Source: Bdellovibrio sp. BCCA
Lineage (GTDB): Bacteria > Bdellovibrionota > Bdellovibrionia > Bdellovibrionales > Bdellovibrionaceae
Length of the DNA stretch: 64,000 nt
Assembly: GCF_037996825.1 (NCBI RefSeq)
Contig: NZ_JBBNAC010000001.1
Span: 434,001-498,000 of the forward strand
Reading direction: 5' to 3'
Of the stretch, positions 24,455 through 32,323 are shown in pieces. Under the pieces are notes generated by a model. That model was not told the origin of the DNA. It saw only the letters and a program-made list of their open reading frames with translations, and did not search any database. Position 1 is the first letter of the stretch. Each line of letters opens with the position of its first letter. The position numbers were made by a program, and so were the translations under genes.

Positions 24455-24946
24455 CTAGCGAGATTGATCAAGCGCGATTTCCATGCGGTTGATACCAAGG
24501 TTTACACCAAGACCTTTTGCAAATTGCAAAGACACTTTCAAAGCCATTTCTGGAAGGTCTACGCGAGTCGCTGTGATGATACCAACGCCACCAAGAACCG
24601 CACCTTGAGCTTGTGCCACATAGTATGTGCCCAAGATAGATTCTGGGTTGCTGTCAAACAATGCGATCTCTGCCGCTTGACCTGTCAATTCCATGCGACC
24701 GATTGCGACCTGTGGAGAAAGCGGAGCTGCTTTCATCGATACTGTCACAGGGTAGTGAGCAGTTTGACCAGTGAGGCTCACGCAGTTCAAATCACCGCGG
24801 CCTTCATAAGAATATTTACCCAAGATTACTTTGAAACCGTGAGCTGTTCCTTTGAAGCCCAAGTTACATGCCCATGCTGGAGCTGTGTATGCTTGAGCTT
24901 GTGCTGCACCCAATACCAACGCGATTGCTACAAATAGTTTTTTCAT
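24455..24946 (-). CDS. Small secreted protein
   Basis: A 163-residue exported protein. The N-terminus MKKLFVAIALVLGAAQAQA is a clear signal peptide with AQA cleavage. The mature part has two cysteines (WACNLG and LNCVSL), probably a disulfide, and repeating beta-strand patterns, fitting a compact periplasmic or surface domain. It has a good AAGGAG site. It is divergent from the TIGR02147 regulator, and the two palindromes at 25039-25084 lie between them, so it may be under that regulator's control. No family recognised. Confidence 0.7.
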   Translation of the reverse strand: MKKLFVAIALVLGAAQAQAYTAPAWACNLGFKGTAHGFKVILGKYSYEGRGDLNCVSLTGQTAHYPVTVSMKAAPLSPQVAIGRMELTGQAAEIALFDSNPESILGTYYVAQAQGAVLGGVGIITATRVDLPEMALKVSLQFAKGLGVNLGINRMEIALDQSR

Positions 24947-25038
24947 TTTCGTTCTCCTTTAAAAGGTTGTTTTTATTTTTTCGTATCTCGGAACACGACT
25001 AGAAGTAATTCAAGCGTTCCAACCTGTCTAGACCCTGA

Positions 25039-25057
25039 TCGGGACATAGTGTCCCGA
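25039..25057. promoter_or_regulatory. Operator-like palindrome 1 of TIGR02147 module 1
   Basis: TCGGGACA-TAG-TGTCCCGA: perfect 8-base arms with a 3-base spacer, about 70 bases before the regulator's ATG and about 93 bases before the start of the divergent secreted protein gene. A second copy of the core follows 28 bases on (centre to centre). Confidence 0.65.
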
Positions 25058-25067
25058 CATTTTAAAA

Positions 25068-25084
25068 CGGGACAATCTGTCCCG
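25068..25084. promoter_or_regulatory. Operator-like palindrome 2 of TIGR02147 module 1
   Basis: CGGGACA-ATC-TGTCCCG: perfect 7-base arms and the same GGGACA-n3-TGTCCC core as the site at 25039. It lies just upstream of a TTGCAT (25090-25095) that could be a -35 box; a dimeric regulator bound here would control access to the promoter. The promoter call is inference. Confidence 0.65.
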
Positions 25085-25124
25085 AGGGCTTGCATTTAAA
25101 CAGTGTCTGGGCTAGTAATGCGGC

Positions 25125-25886
25125 ATGGAAATGACTGTAAAAAATTTATTAATCCAAGAATTAGCAAAAAGACAGATGCGCAATTCCGCTTATTCCATCC
25201 GTGCGTTTGCCCGCGATTTAGATGTCGGCGTGACAAGTCTTTCAGATGTGCTTGCTGGAAAAAGATCTCTCTCTAAATCCAATGTGCAAAAAGTGATGGA
25301 GAAACTTTTGATTTCTCCTCTAGTAAAAGAGCAGATCTGGGCAAACTATAAAGAAACGGCGGCGCGCACGGAAGTCGACGACCGCACCATGCTTGATGAA
25401 GACACGTTTCGTCTGATCGCAGACTGGCATTATATTGCGATCCTCAATTTAGCAAAGTTGAAAACAAACTCTGCGAAGCCTGAATGGATTGCGGAACGAC
25501 TTAATATAAAGAAAGAAGAAGCTGAAGTGGCGTTAGAGCGTCTATTTAGATTGGAGCTCATTAAAAAAGTGCGCGGGCGTATGGAGCGCACAGTAAAACC
25601 ATTAACAACTTCTAATGAAATTCCGTCTGCGGCTATTAGAAAGCATCACAATCAGAATTTGCATTTAGCAGAGCAATCATTACACCGAGATCCCGTCAAT
25701 ACGCGGGAATTCGGCTCTGTGACCATGGCCGTGAACCCGGAAAAATTGCCACAGGCCAAGGAAATCCTACTAAAGACTCGTAAAAAAATAGCTAGTTTGC
25801 TAGAAGAAGGCGAAGTTTCTGAAGTCTATACGCTCTCTTTTCAACTGTTTCCTCTTACTAAACTTCAGAAAGAATCGGAGGACTAA
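25125..25886 (+). CDS. TIGR02147-family regulator
   Basis: A 253-residue protein of the TIGR02147 type, seen mainly in predatory deltaproteobacteria and Fibrobacter. The N-terminus (SIRAFARDLDVGVTSLSDVL, then AGKRSLSKSNVQKV) is a helix-turn-helix like those of the lambda-repressor fold. The middle (LIADWHYIAILNLAKL, then a winged-helix-like EWIAERLNIKKEEAEVALE) and end (FGSVTMAVNPEKL) are the family's long conserved region. Two palindromes precede the start. No Shine-Dalgarno is seen and the ATG (or that at 25131) could be close to the transcription start. The stop touches the next gene's ATG after a strong AGGAGG, so the two form an operon. Confidence 0.85.
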   Translation: MEMTVKNLLIQELAKRQMRNSAYSIRAFARDLDVGVTSLSDVLAGKRSLSKSNVQKVMEKLLISPLVKEQIWANYKETAARTEVDDRTMLDEDTFRLIADWHYIAILNLAKLKTNSAKPEWIAERLNIKKEEAEVALERLFRLELIKKVRGRMERTVKPLTTSNEIPSAAIRKHHNQNLHLAEQSLHRDPVNTREFGSVTMAVNPEKLPQAKEILLKTRKKIASLLEEGEVSEVYTLSFQLFPLTKLQKESED

Positions 25887-26909
25887 ATGACGAAGTTGAA
25901 CGCTCTTATCCTGAGCCTGATCGTGAGTGTCTCAGCCGTATCTGCCAACGCGAGAATTTTGCGCGGCGGAGATCTGGTAAATAACGGCGGCGGTATCGCT
26001 GAGAAAAACGTTTTCTATGCTTACGAAAAACTCGATAAGTACATTCAGATCTGCTTAAAGACGGATTCCTGCAAACTGACAGAACGTCAGCGCGGCCTTT
26101 TGCAAGAGATCTACGATCATATGTCCTTAGAAAAGGCGAGCAAGCAACTGATCTTCGCCTCTGAGAAAAACGCTCCAGGTTCGTTCATTATTGACGGCCT
26201 TGTTCGTGTGGCAAAAACAGGAAGCACTGTCGGAAGCCCGATCTATATCAACTCAGATCTTCTTTACACGAAGAGTGAAGCCGAAGGTTACGATCCCGTT
26301 TCTATCCCCGAAGCTGTGGCCATCCTTGTTCACGAGATGGGTCACCACTATGGAAACTACACTCACGAAGAGCTGGATTTATTGGGTGTCAGAGTGTCTT
26401 TGCTTCTTCAGCAAAAATTTATTTCCACGCCATTGATTCCTTGGAACTCTGAAATTTCTGCGACAGTGTTTAATCCGAACCTCACAACATCTTTCCCGGA
26501 AGTTCTTTTGAACGTCGGTGATGACGTGATCGATATTAGCGAAGAATACAAAGAAGCCGTCGCTTGTGTCGGTATCACAGTTCCAATTCCGATCTTGCCG
26601 ATTCCAGACTTGGAGCTTTTAAATAAAAAGCCTCAGGCTTCGATCCTGCACAACGTGCACTGGTCTAAGTTTAAAGAAAAAGATGACACTCTGAGTGTGA
26701 TGATCACGGGGAATGTGTCGAACAACTGCGTTTATAAGACGAATATTTTTATTCGCAACAATGATTCAAAAATCAATATCACGTTCCGTATGGTGAAATC
26801 ATCAACGGGAAAATGGATCTATATCAAAGACTCTTTGGGCGTGGATCAGTACAAAGATCCTTGGTGGAAAATCATCCGCCTGCCTCTGAACCCTCTACAG
26901 ACCTGGTAG
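25887..26909 (+). CDS. Secreted zinc metallopeptidase-like protein
   Basis: A 340-residue exported protein. The signal peptide ends SANA (about residue 22), and the mature protein begins ARILRGGDLVNNGGG. A zinc motif HEMGH is at 149-153, followed by HEE at 160-162, which can supply the third ligand, as in gluzincin- or M48-like peptidases. The flanking helix VAILVHEMGHHYG is typical. The remaining 175 residues are beta-rich with cysteine pairs (ACVGITVPIPILPIPD). Substrate unknown. It is translated directly after the TIGR02147 regulator. Its mature start (ARIL...GGG) resembles that of the secreted protein paired with the other TIGR02147 gene at 49575. Confidence 0.75.
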   Translation: MTKLNALILSLIVSVSAVSANARILRGGDLVNNGGGIAEKNVFYAYEKLDKYIQICLKTDSCKLTERQRGLLQEIYDHMSLEKASKQLIFASEKNAPGSFIIDGLVRVAKTGSTVGSPIYINSDLLYTKSEAEGYDPVSIPEAVAILVHEMGHHYGNYTHEELDLLGVRVSLLLQQKFISTPLIPWNSEISATVFNPNLTTSFPEVLLNVGDDVIDISEEYKEAVACVGITVPIPILPIPDLELLNKKPQASILHNVHWSKFKEKDDTLSVMITGNVSNNCVYKTNIFIRNNDSKINITFRMVKSSTGKWIYIKDSLGVDQYKDPWWKIIRLPLNPLQTW

Positions 26910-26913
26910 AAAC

Positions 26914-26948
26914 AAAAAAACCGCATGAAGAACTCATGCGGTTTTTTG
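26914..26948 (+). terminator. Bidirectional intrinsic terminator
   Basis: CCGCATGA and TCATGCGG arms with a 5-base loop, flanked by A and T runs. It ends the metallopeptidase gene and the convergent small gene. Confidence 0.85.
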
Positions 26949-26971
26949 TTTTTTAAACTTTAAAAGTTTAA

Positions 26972-27241
26972 TTATTTTTCTACGCAAGCAGCAGTGAAGA
27001 TAGATCTGTTCATGCGGAAGATGTTGTATGTCTTGCAAGTCAAACCTTGAGGAGAGCAATCAGCGCGAAGTTCAACAGCGCCCGTTGAATAGTTTTGACC
27101 CATAACTTTGTTGTCTTCACACCAGCTTAAGAATTCAACTTCGAAATCGTCTGGACGAGAGCTGATAGTTTCGTCTTGTACGTTGATTTGCGCCATTGCA
27201 GGACCAGCAACTAACATCATAGCTACGATAAATGCTTTCAT
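26972..27241 (-). CDS. Small secreted cysteine-containing protein
   Basis: An 89-residue exported protein. MKAFIVAMMLVAGPAMAQ is a signal peptide, leaving about 71 mature residues with four cysteines (WCEDNK, DCSPQGLTCKTY, AACVEK), which can make two disulfides. AAGGAG precedes the ATG. No family is recognised; its small size and disulfides fit a secreted effector or an envelope factor. It stands alone. Confidence 0.65.
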   Translation of the reverse strand: MKAFIVAMMLVAGPAMAQINVQDETISSRPDDFEVEFLSWCEDNKVMGQNYSTGAVELRADCSPQGLTCKTYNIFRMNRSIFTAACVEK

Positions 27242-27421
27242 GAGGTACTCCTTAAAAGGGTTAGGTTTTTAAAAAAGATGGCAAGAAGTACGATGAGAGC
27301 TCTCTTTCGTCAAGGGACCCTGAAAAGTTTCATGTCTACTCTTTTGACAATCCTTTCCTTATTTCCCGTTCCGCGAGGGCCTTATTGTGGGAACCCTCGA
27401 AGACCTGTAAATTCTGCTCTC

Positions 27422-28057
27422 ATGAAAACATTATTCTTTCTTCTAAGTTTTGTGGTGGCTTCTACGGCTTTGGCTGAAACTCATTACTGCGACGACATCA
27501 AACGCGTCGATACTCTTCCTCATTTGAACACCGATCAGTTCAGCCGCTTCATCAAAGACAAAAAGAAAGTGGATCGCATTCTGGTTTCTAAGGATCGCAA
27601 GGATCTTTACCTCATTCAAGACGATGTGGTTCTTAAGGCTTACAAAGTGGCGTTCGGTCTTCAACCTAATGGTCACAAACAGTTTGAAGGAGATCAAAAA
27701 ACTCCTGAAGGCATTTACTATATCGATAGTAAAAATCCACAAAGCGCTTACTACCTAAGCCTTCACGTTTCTTATCCAAACAAAGCCGATACGGAATACG
27801 CGCGCTCAAAGGGAAAATCTCCAGGCGGCAATATCATGGTTCACGGTTTTCCAAATCCTGACAGACCGGATTTCTTAAGATTCGTTCAAGGCTTCCATCC
27901 ATACAATTGGACAGCAGGCTGTATGGCCGTCACAAACGAAGAGATTCGTGAGATTTACTCCGTTGTCGATGTAGGTACTGCGATTGAGATCTGCAAATCT
28001 TCAGTTCAGCATCAGCCCCAAGCTCCGGAGGAGAAAAAGGTACCTGGTACCTTGTAG
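27422..28057 (+). CDS. L,D-transpeptidase (YkuD domain)
   Basis: A 211-residue exported enzyme. The chosen ATG at 27422 gives a signal peptide MKTLFFLLSFVVASTALA. The YkuD active site is seen as the histidine H141 (VHGFPNPD) and the catalytic C167 in WTAGCMAV, with residues VAFGLQPNGHKQ earlier. These enzymes form or exchange 3-3 peptide links or attach amines in peptidoglycan; in predators they also act on prey walls. It has no clear ribosome binding site. Its last codons overlap the GGTACC palindromes at 28037-28082. Confidence 0.88.
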   Translation: MKTLFFLLSFVVASTALAETHYCDDIKRVDTLPHLNTDQFSRFIKDKKKVDRILVSKDRKDLYLIQDDVVLKAYKVAFGLQPNGHKQFEGDQKTPEGIYYIDSKNPQSAYYLSLHVSYPNKADTEYARSKGKSPGGNIMVHGFPNPDRPDFLRFVQGFHPYNWTAGCMAVTNEEIREIYSVVDVGTAIEICKSSVQHQPQAPEEKKVPGTL

Positions 28058-28082
28058 AGACAAAGGGAAGCTGGTACCTTCC
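28037..28082. repeat. GGTACC palindromes between L,D-transpeptidase and truA
   Basis: AAGGTACC-T-GGTACCTT (28037-28053) is a perfect palindrome with 8-base arms that encodes the last residues of the L,D-transpeptidase. After 12 bases comes GGAAG-CTGGTAC-CTTCC (28066-28082). A related AGGTAC-GGC-GTACCT is at 46655-46669 before pgpA. It could be a hairpin in the mRNA or a binding site. Confidence 0.65.
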
Positions 28083-28086
28083 GGCC

Positions 28087-28875
28087 ATGACTACAAAAGT
28101 GCGCTTTACCGTCGCCTATGACGGGACCGGGTTCTGCGGCTGGCAGAAACAAAAACAAGAAGACCAAATTTCAGTGGCTCACGTGATCGAGAAGGCTTTA
28201 GAGAAAGTCTTTAACGAAAAGATCACGCTTTTTGCCTCGGGTCGCACGGACGCCGGGGTTCATGCGCTAAACCAAGTCTGCCACTTTTCTACGCATCGCA
28301 AGATTGATCCCGCTAAGAAATGGGACATTTGTTGGGCCCTGAACTCTCATCTGCCTCCTTCTATTGTCGTGAAAAGGGCATGGATTGCTCCCGAAGAGTT
28401 TCATGCAACCCTGTCGGCGACTCACAAGACTTACCGTTATTTGATTCTGAACCGCCCTCGTCCCAGCGCCCACATGAACCGCTATGCCGATTGGGTTCGT
28501 AAGGACGTGAGCCTTGAGCATCTGCAGGTGAGTTCTAAATTTCTCTTGGGAAATCATGACTTTAAGAGCTTTCAATCGGTCGGTACGCCTATTAAAGACA
28601 CGGTCCGCGAGATCTTCCAGGCCGACTGGAAATGGCGTCGTCCCGATGTTTTGCAGTTCGATATCACCGGAGATGGCTTTTTAAAGCAAATGGTTCGCAA
28701 TATCGTGGGAACGTCGTTAATGCTGGAGCGTAAAGGCGAAAACCCTAGTAAAATGGCAGAGATAATCAATGCCATGGATCGCCGTCAGGCCGGTCCTCCG
28801 GCGCCCGCGCAGGGTCTTTATTTGATGAGAGTTTATTATCCTCAGGACCTTGACAACCGGTGTATAGAACTTTAA
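28087..28875 (+). CDS. truA: tRNA pseudouridine(38-40) synthase TruA
   Basis: A 262-residue enzyme that converts U38-U40 of tRNA anticodon arms to pseudouridine. The catalytic aspartate is D55 in GRTDAGVHA. The family's GWQKQ near residue 18, the FHATLSATHKTYRY block and the late DGFLKQMVRNIVGT block are all present. It begins just after the GGTACC palindromes; no ribosome binding site is clear. It is followed by the rplM-rpsI operon. Confidence 0.95.
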   Translation: MTTKVRFTVAYDGTGFCGWQKQKQEDQISVAHVIEKALEKVFNEKITLFASGRTDAGVHALNQVCHFSTHRKIDPAKKWDICWALNSHLPPSIVVKRAWIAPEEFHATLSATHKTYRYLILNRPRPSAHMNRYADWVRKDVSLEHLQVSSKFLLGNHDFKSFQSVGTPIKDTVREIFQADWKWRRPDVLQFDITGDGFLKQMVRNIVGTSLMLERKGENPSKMAEIINAMDRRQAGPPAPAQGLYLMRVYYPQDLDNRCIEL

Positions 28876-28988
28876 AACATCCCTTCCCGCAAAATAGTGT
28901 AAGAGCCCGTTGTTAAACTCAAACATATTTTTGCCGAATGCACAGACGGTAAAACTGCTGCGTTCAAATGAAACTGGAGACCTTTATA

Positions 28989-29429
28989 ATGAAAACTTTC
29001 AATGCAAAAGCAGATGAAGTTGAAAGAAAATGGTGGATCGTTGATGCCGCTGACCAAAAAGTGGGTCGTGTAGCTACAACTGTTGCTAACATTCTTCGTG
29101 GTAAAAACAAGCCTATCTATACTCCAAACGTTGATACTGGTGACTTTGTTGTCGTTATTAACACGGACAAAATGGAGCTTTCTGGAACTAAATGGGATGA
29201 CAAGAAGTACTTCCGTCACTCTCGTTTCTTCGGTTCTTTGAAAGAGATGACTGCAGCTCAAGCAAAAGAGAAAGATTCTACTTTCATCATGCACGAAGCT
29301 GTGCGCGGAATGCTTCCTACAAACAAGCTTTCTCGTCACGTTATCATGAAATTGAAGGCGTACACTGGTGCTGAGCATCCTCATGCTGCTCAAAAGCCAG
29401 CTCTTTACACACTTCCTACTAAGAAGTAA
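28989..29429 (+). CDS. rplM: 50S ribosomal protein L13
   Basis: A 146-residue ribosomal protein of normal length. The conserved KWWIVDAADQKVGRVAT start, the YTPNVDTGDFVVVINTDK segment and the MLPTNKLSRHV segment are all present. The ATG at 28989 with GGAG 10 bases upstream is the correct start; a longer frame adds seven residues. It is cotranscribed with rpsI, 12 bases downstream, the usual order. Confidence 0.97.
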   Translation: MKTFNAKADEVERKWWIVDAADQKVGRVATTVANILRGKNKPIYTPNVDTGDFVVVINTDKMELSGTKWDDKKYFRHSRFFGSLKEMTAAQAKEKDSTFIMHEAVRGMLPTNKLSRHVIMKLKAYTGAEHPHAAQKPALYTLPTKK

Positions 29430-29441
29430 TCGGAGTAGACA

Positions 29442-29840
29442 ATGGCAGCAGCAGATAAATTCTATTATGCAACTGGAAGAAGAAAAACGAGCTCAGCGCG
29501 CGTTTTCTTGAAGCCTGGTAAAGGCACAATCACAATCAACGGAAAAAAATCTGATGATTATTTGAGCCGTATGCAATCACGCATGGTGATCGTACAGCCT
29601 CTTGATCTATTGGGCCAACTTGGCAAGTTCGACGCTAAAATCACTGTTTCAGGTGGTGGTGAGTCTGGACAAGCTGGTGCAATCCGTTTGGGTATCACTC
29701 GTGCATTGATCGCATTCAACGCTGAATTCAAAGGTACTTTGAAGAAAGCTGGATTCGTTATGCGTGATCCTCGTATGGTTGAGCGTAAAAAATACGGTAA
29801 AGCCGGCGCTCGTCGTAGATTCCAATACTCTAAACGTTAA
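29442..29840 (+). CDS. rpsI: 30S ribosomal protein S9
   Basis: A 132-residue protein with the S9 hallmarks: [18 protein letters not shown] at the start, [19 protein letters not shown] in the middle, and the C-terminal tail [21 protein letters not shown]-type arginine/lysine-rich end that reaches the P-site tRNA. It follows rplM and ends in a strong terminator. Confidence 0.97.
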   Translation: MAAADKFYYATGRRKTSSARVFLKPGKGTITINGKKSDDYLSRMQSRMVIVQPLDLLGQLGKFDAKITVSGGGESGQAGAIRLGITRALIAFNAEFKGTLKKAGFVMRDPRMVERKKYGKAGARRRFQYSKR

Positions 29841-29862
29841 TCGTTTCGAGTTTTCGGAGAAG

Positions 29863-29894
29863 AAAAGGGAGCTGCAAACAGCTCCCTTTTTTTG
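29863..29894 (+). terminator. rpsI intrinsic terminator
   Basis: GGGAGCTG and CAGCTCCC arms, 4-base loop, flanked by AAAA and TTTTTTT. It ends the rplM-rpsI operon. Confidence 0.9.
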
Positions 29895-29959
29895 TTTGGG
29901 CCATCGTGGCCCAAACCCGCTTCGCGGGCTGCGCGCAAAAATGCCCTCCTGGCATTTTT
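29895..29959. repeat. Row of three further hairpins
   Basis: Right after the rpsI terminator come three more stems: TTTGGGCCA-TCG-TGGCCCAAA, CCCGC-TTC-GCGGG and AAAAATGCC-CTCCT-GGCATTTTT. The last has a T run on both sides and is a second terminator. Such a row can act as a backup terminator or as a repeated palindromic element. Confidence 0.7.
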
Positions 29960-30056
29960 GTGTTTTCTTTCCTTCTGTTTGTCTTTCCGAATTGTAATTT
30001 TCCTCTGATTGATTCGAACCTTTCACAATGTTAATCCCGAAGGGGAGGGGTTCATC

Positions 30057-31403
30057 GTGAAAGTTATCTTTGTTTTCACTTTCATTCTTAGCAGTATTTG
30101 CCTGGCGCAAGAGCCAGCGGTGATGACGTCTGTCGCGCCTGCGAAAAGTGTTGAACAAAGACTTGCGGAACTCGAAGCCAATCAAACTCTGAACTACTTT
30201 TCTTTCAGTGGAACTCTGGTGAGTTCCTACAATGATATCGCCGTTAAAGAAACCTATCCCGTCGCGAAAGATCACAAGGGTTTGGACTATTGGCATTTGC
30301 GTTTTTCTTTGAATGCGGATGCAGAGGTCAGTCCGCAGATCAAAGTTTACTCGCGCACGACGGCGACAAAGTTTTTCAATCGTTGGAGAGAGCAAGGATC
30401 TGACGGTGTATTCAATGATGACTTGGATGTTGCCTACGGGAATACGGGGTCTGCGATTTATCTTGAGCGTGCGTATGTGGATTTATCTCCGGCGCAAAGT
30501 GCTTGGACGTTATCGGTAGGTCGTCTTCCCACGGTGCATGGCTCTCCGACAAATTATTGGGATATACGACCACGTCAGGGGACTTATCCTTTAATGAATT
30601 ACAACTCTCCTTTGGATGGCGCGGCTTTGACCTATCGCCTGGATTCGCAATTGTCTGAGGGGAATCAGTGGGCGCTGCGTGCTCTATACACGCCTTTTAG
30701 TGATGTGAACGGCGGACGAGCAGGGGCGAATGATGAAAATCTCAATCCTCCTAAATCTGACACCAATGCGGGAGTTCCGACGGGAACTTCTTTAAACACG
30801 TTGATTGATTTGGTGGCGCTGCAGTCGGATTACTCTTCAAAAAATATATCTTTTACGGAAGAGCTTGGATTTATTCTGCAGGCCTATCAGTTTTCTAATC
30901 TGCCGTTTTCATCAGGTGCGGGCACTTCCAATTTAAGTATCACTTCTCGTGCAGCCACAGCCTCTGTGGAGATGTTAGGAATTGATCGTGGAAATTTTGA
31001 TATTTCTTTAAACTACACTTTCAATCAAACAGAGAGCGACGGTTTTTTCAACGGACCGGGCACTGGTTTTGGAACGACGAAAAATTCCGACACGCTCAAT
31101 GGACATGTTGCCTTGATTTCTTTGCGTTATAGAAAAGATCAGTGGGCAACAGGTTATGAGTGGTTAGAGGGTTCTAAGAATTCCCTCTATTTTTCTTCGG
31201 CCGATGAAGACTTGACGCGCTTTTATCGCACCAATGGAGTTGGTCATCACTTTTATTTCACGAAAAAATGGATGGACTTTGCAACGGTCCGTGCGGGATT
31301 TCGCTGGCAGCAGTTTTCAAATTTACCGACCTTCATTGGTCCGGTTGTGTCTTCTGATCGCGAAGTGAAAACTTTGTACCTCAGTTTAAGGACGGATTTC
31401 TAA
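30057..31403 (+). CDS. Outer-membrane porin-like protein
   Basis: A 448-residue exported protein starting at a GTG behind a very strong AGGGGAGG site. The signal peptide is MKVIFVFTFILSSICLAQ. A short coiled coil (SVEQRLAELEANQTL) follows, then strands of an outer-membrane barrel, including VGRLPTVHGSPTNYWDIRP. This coiled-coil plus barrel layout is that of porins of the DUF3373 or similar type; the assignment is by resemblance. The end is YLSLRTDF, with the terminal Phe usual for barrels. It overlaps the next small gene by one base. Confidence 0.75.
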   Translation: MKVIFVFTFILSSICLAQEPAVMTSVAPAKSVEQRLAELEANQTLNYFSFSGTLVSSYNDIAVKETYPVAKDHKGLDYWHLRFSLNADAEVSPQIKVYSRTTATKFFNRWREQGSDGVFNDDLDVAYGNTGSAIYLERAYVDLSPAQSAWTLSVGRLPTVHGSPTNYWDIRPRQGTYPLMNYNSPLDGAALTYRLDSQLSEGNQWALRALYTPFSDVNGGRAGANDENLNPPKSDTNAGVPTGTSLNTLIDLVALQSDYSSKNISFTEELGFILQAYQFSNLPFSSGAGTSNLSITSRAATASVEMLGIDRGNFDISLNYTFNQTESDGFFNGPGTGFGTTKNSDTLNGHVALISLRYRKDQWATGYEWLEGSKNSLYFSSADEDLTRFYRTNGVGHHFYFTKKWMDFATVRAGFRWQQFSNLPTFIGPVVSSDREVKTLYLSLRTDF

Positions 31404-31657
31404 TGATGAAAATCGTCCGATTTATTTTTCTTATTGTGGCTTTGCTGTCTTTAAAATCTCCGGCGTATGCTGGAAAGGTCGAGTCTGTTCAAGATGTTAT
31501 GAAAAAACAATGTTCTAAACATGTGAACCATCAACAGGCTTTGTCGTTGATACGTCCGCTTTATCTTACGTGTATCCCGGGAACTCTTGTCAGCGTTGAC
31601 GAGAAATGCAAAGTGCAGTGCTTGAAATCCAATGCCGGTGCGGTGATCGGAAGATAG
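31403..31657 (+). CDS. Small secreted protein, downstream of the porin
   Basis: An 84-residue protein with a signal peptide (MMKIVRFIFLIVALLSLKSPAYA). The mature part of about 60 residues has four cysteines (KQCSKHV, LTCIPG, KCKVQCL). It starts on the ATG that overlaps the porin stop, so the two are translated together, and ends in a terminator. No family is recognised. It may be a periplasmic helper of the porin. Confidence 0.6.
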   Translation: MMKIVRFIFLIVALLSLKSPAYAGKVESVQDVMKKQCSKHVNHQQALSLIRPLYLTCIPGTLVSVDEKCKVQCLKSNAGAVIGR

Positions 31658-31660
31658 AAT

Positions 31661-31690
31661 AAAAAAGGCTCCCTTGTGAGGAGCCTTTTT
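31661..31690 (+). terminator. Bidirectional intrinsic terminator
   Basis: GGCTCC and GGAGCC arms with a 7-base loop between A and T runs, between two convergent genes. Confidence 0.85.
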
Positions 31691-31712
31691 CGTTTTTCTT
31701 GTTAGCAAAAAA

Positions 31713-32102
31713 TTATTTTGTTGTGCAAGAAAGTGGGTAGATGTTTCCGTTAGCTGCAAGGAAGCCGCCGAAAGAACCGTCGGCTTCTTTACCCAAGCCC
31801 AAGAAACCTGTGTTTTTGATAACGCCATCTTCTTGAGAAGATTTGTCAGTCAAAGCCAAAAGATTCAAGAAACCGTTTTGGATTTGCGCCGCTACAGTGC
31901 CTTTATCCATTTGAGAGAAGAACACAGATTGAGCGCTCTTTTCATTCAAAGAAACGATAACGAAATCTGCTGATTGATCGTCAGCAAGATCAATGTTCAA
32001 GCTCACAGAAGTACTTTCTGGAACTACACATTTCAAAACTGTTGTGTCTGCCATTGCAGAAGAACCGATAAGAACCAAAGCTGCTACGATAAGCTTTTTC
32101 AT
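31713..32102 (-). CDS. Small secreted protein
   Basis: A 129-residue exported protein. MKKLIVAALVLIGSSAMA is a signal peptide and AMA the cleavage site. The mature part has two cysteines (LKCVVP near its start and LSCTTK at the end), so the domain may be closed by one disulfide. Strand-like segments alternate. GGAGGG precedes the ATG. No family is recognised. Confidence 0.65.
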   Translation of the reverse strand: MKKLIVAALVLIGSSAMADTTVLKCVVPESTSVSLNIDLADDQSADFVIVSLNEKSAQSVFFSQMDKGTVAAQIQNGFLNLLALTDKSSQEDGVIKNTGFLGLGKEADGSFGGFLAANGNIYPLSCTTK

Positions 32103-32323
32103 GAAAACCCTCCATTAGGTGTCAAACGGTAGGGAGGCTATTTCACGCTGGACTGTGAGGCAATGCAAATGCATCGCACTATCGGGTGATAGGGTGGAAA
32201 TTCCCGGAAAAATGGACGCATATTCTTTGCTAGCACAAAGTCTGATTCATTGTGATTTAACGGACAGAGCTTTATTTGGCGGTTATTCTGATTGTTAAGA
32301 ATAGATAAAAAGGAACGCTAACT

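Noticed and set aside
30009-30056. Longer start of the porin gene at 30009
   Set aside because: It would need a TTG start and adds 16 residues before a good signal peptide; the GTG at 30057 has a strong AGGGGAGG site.
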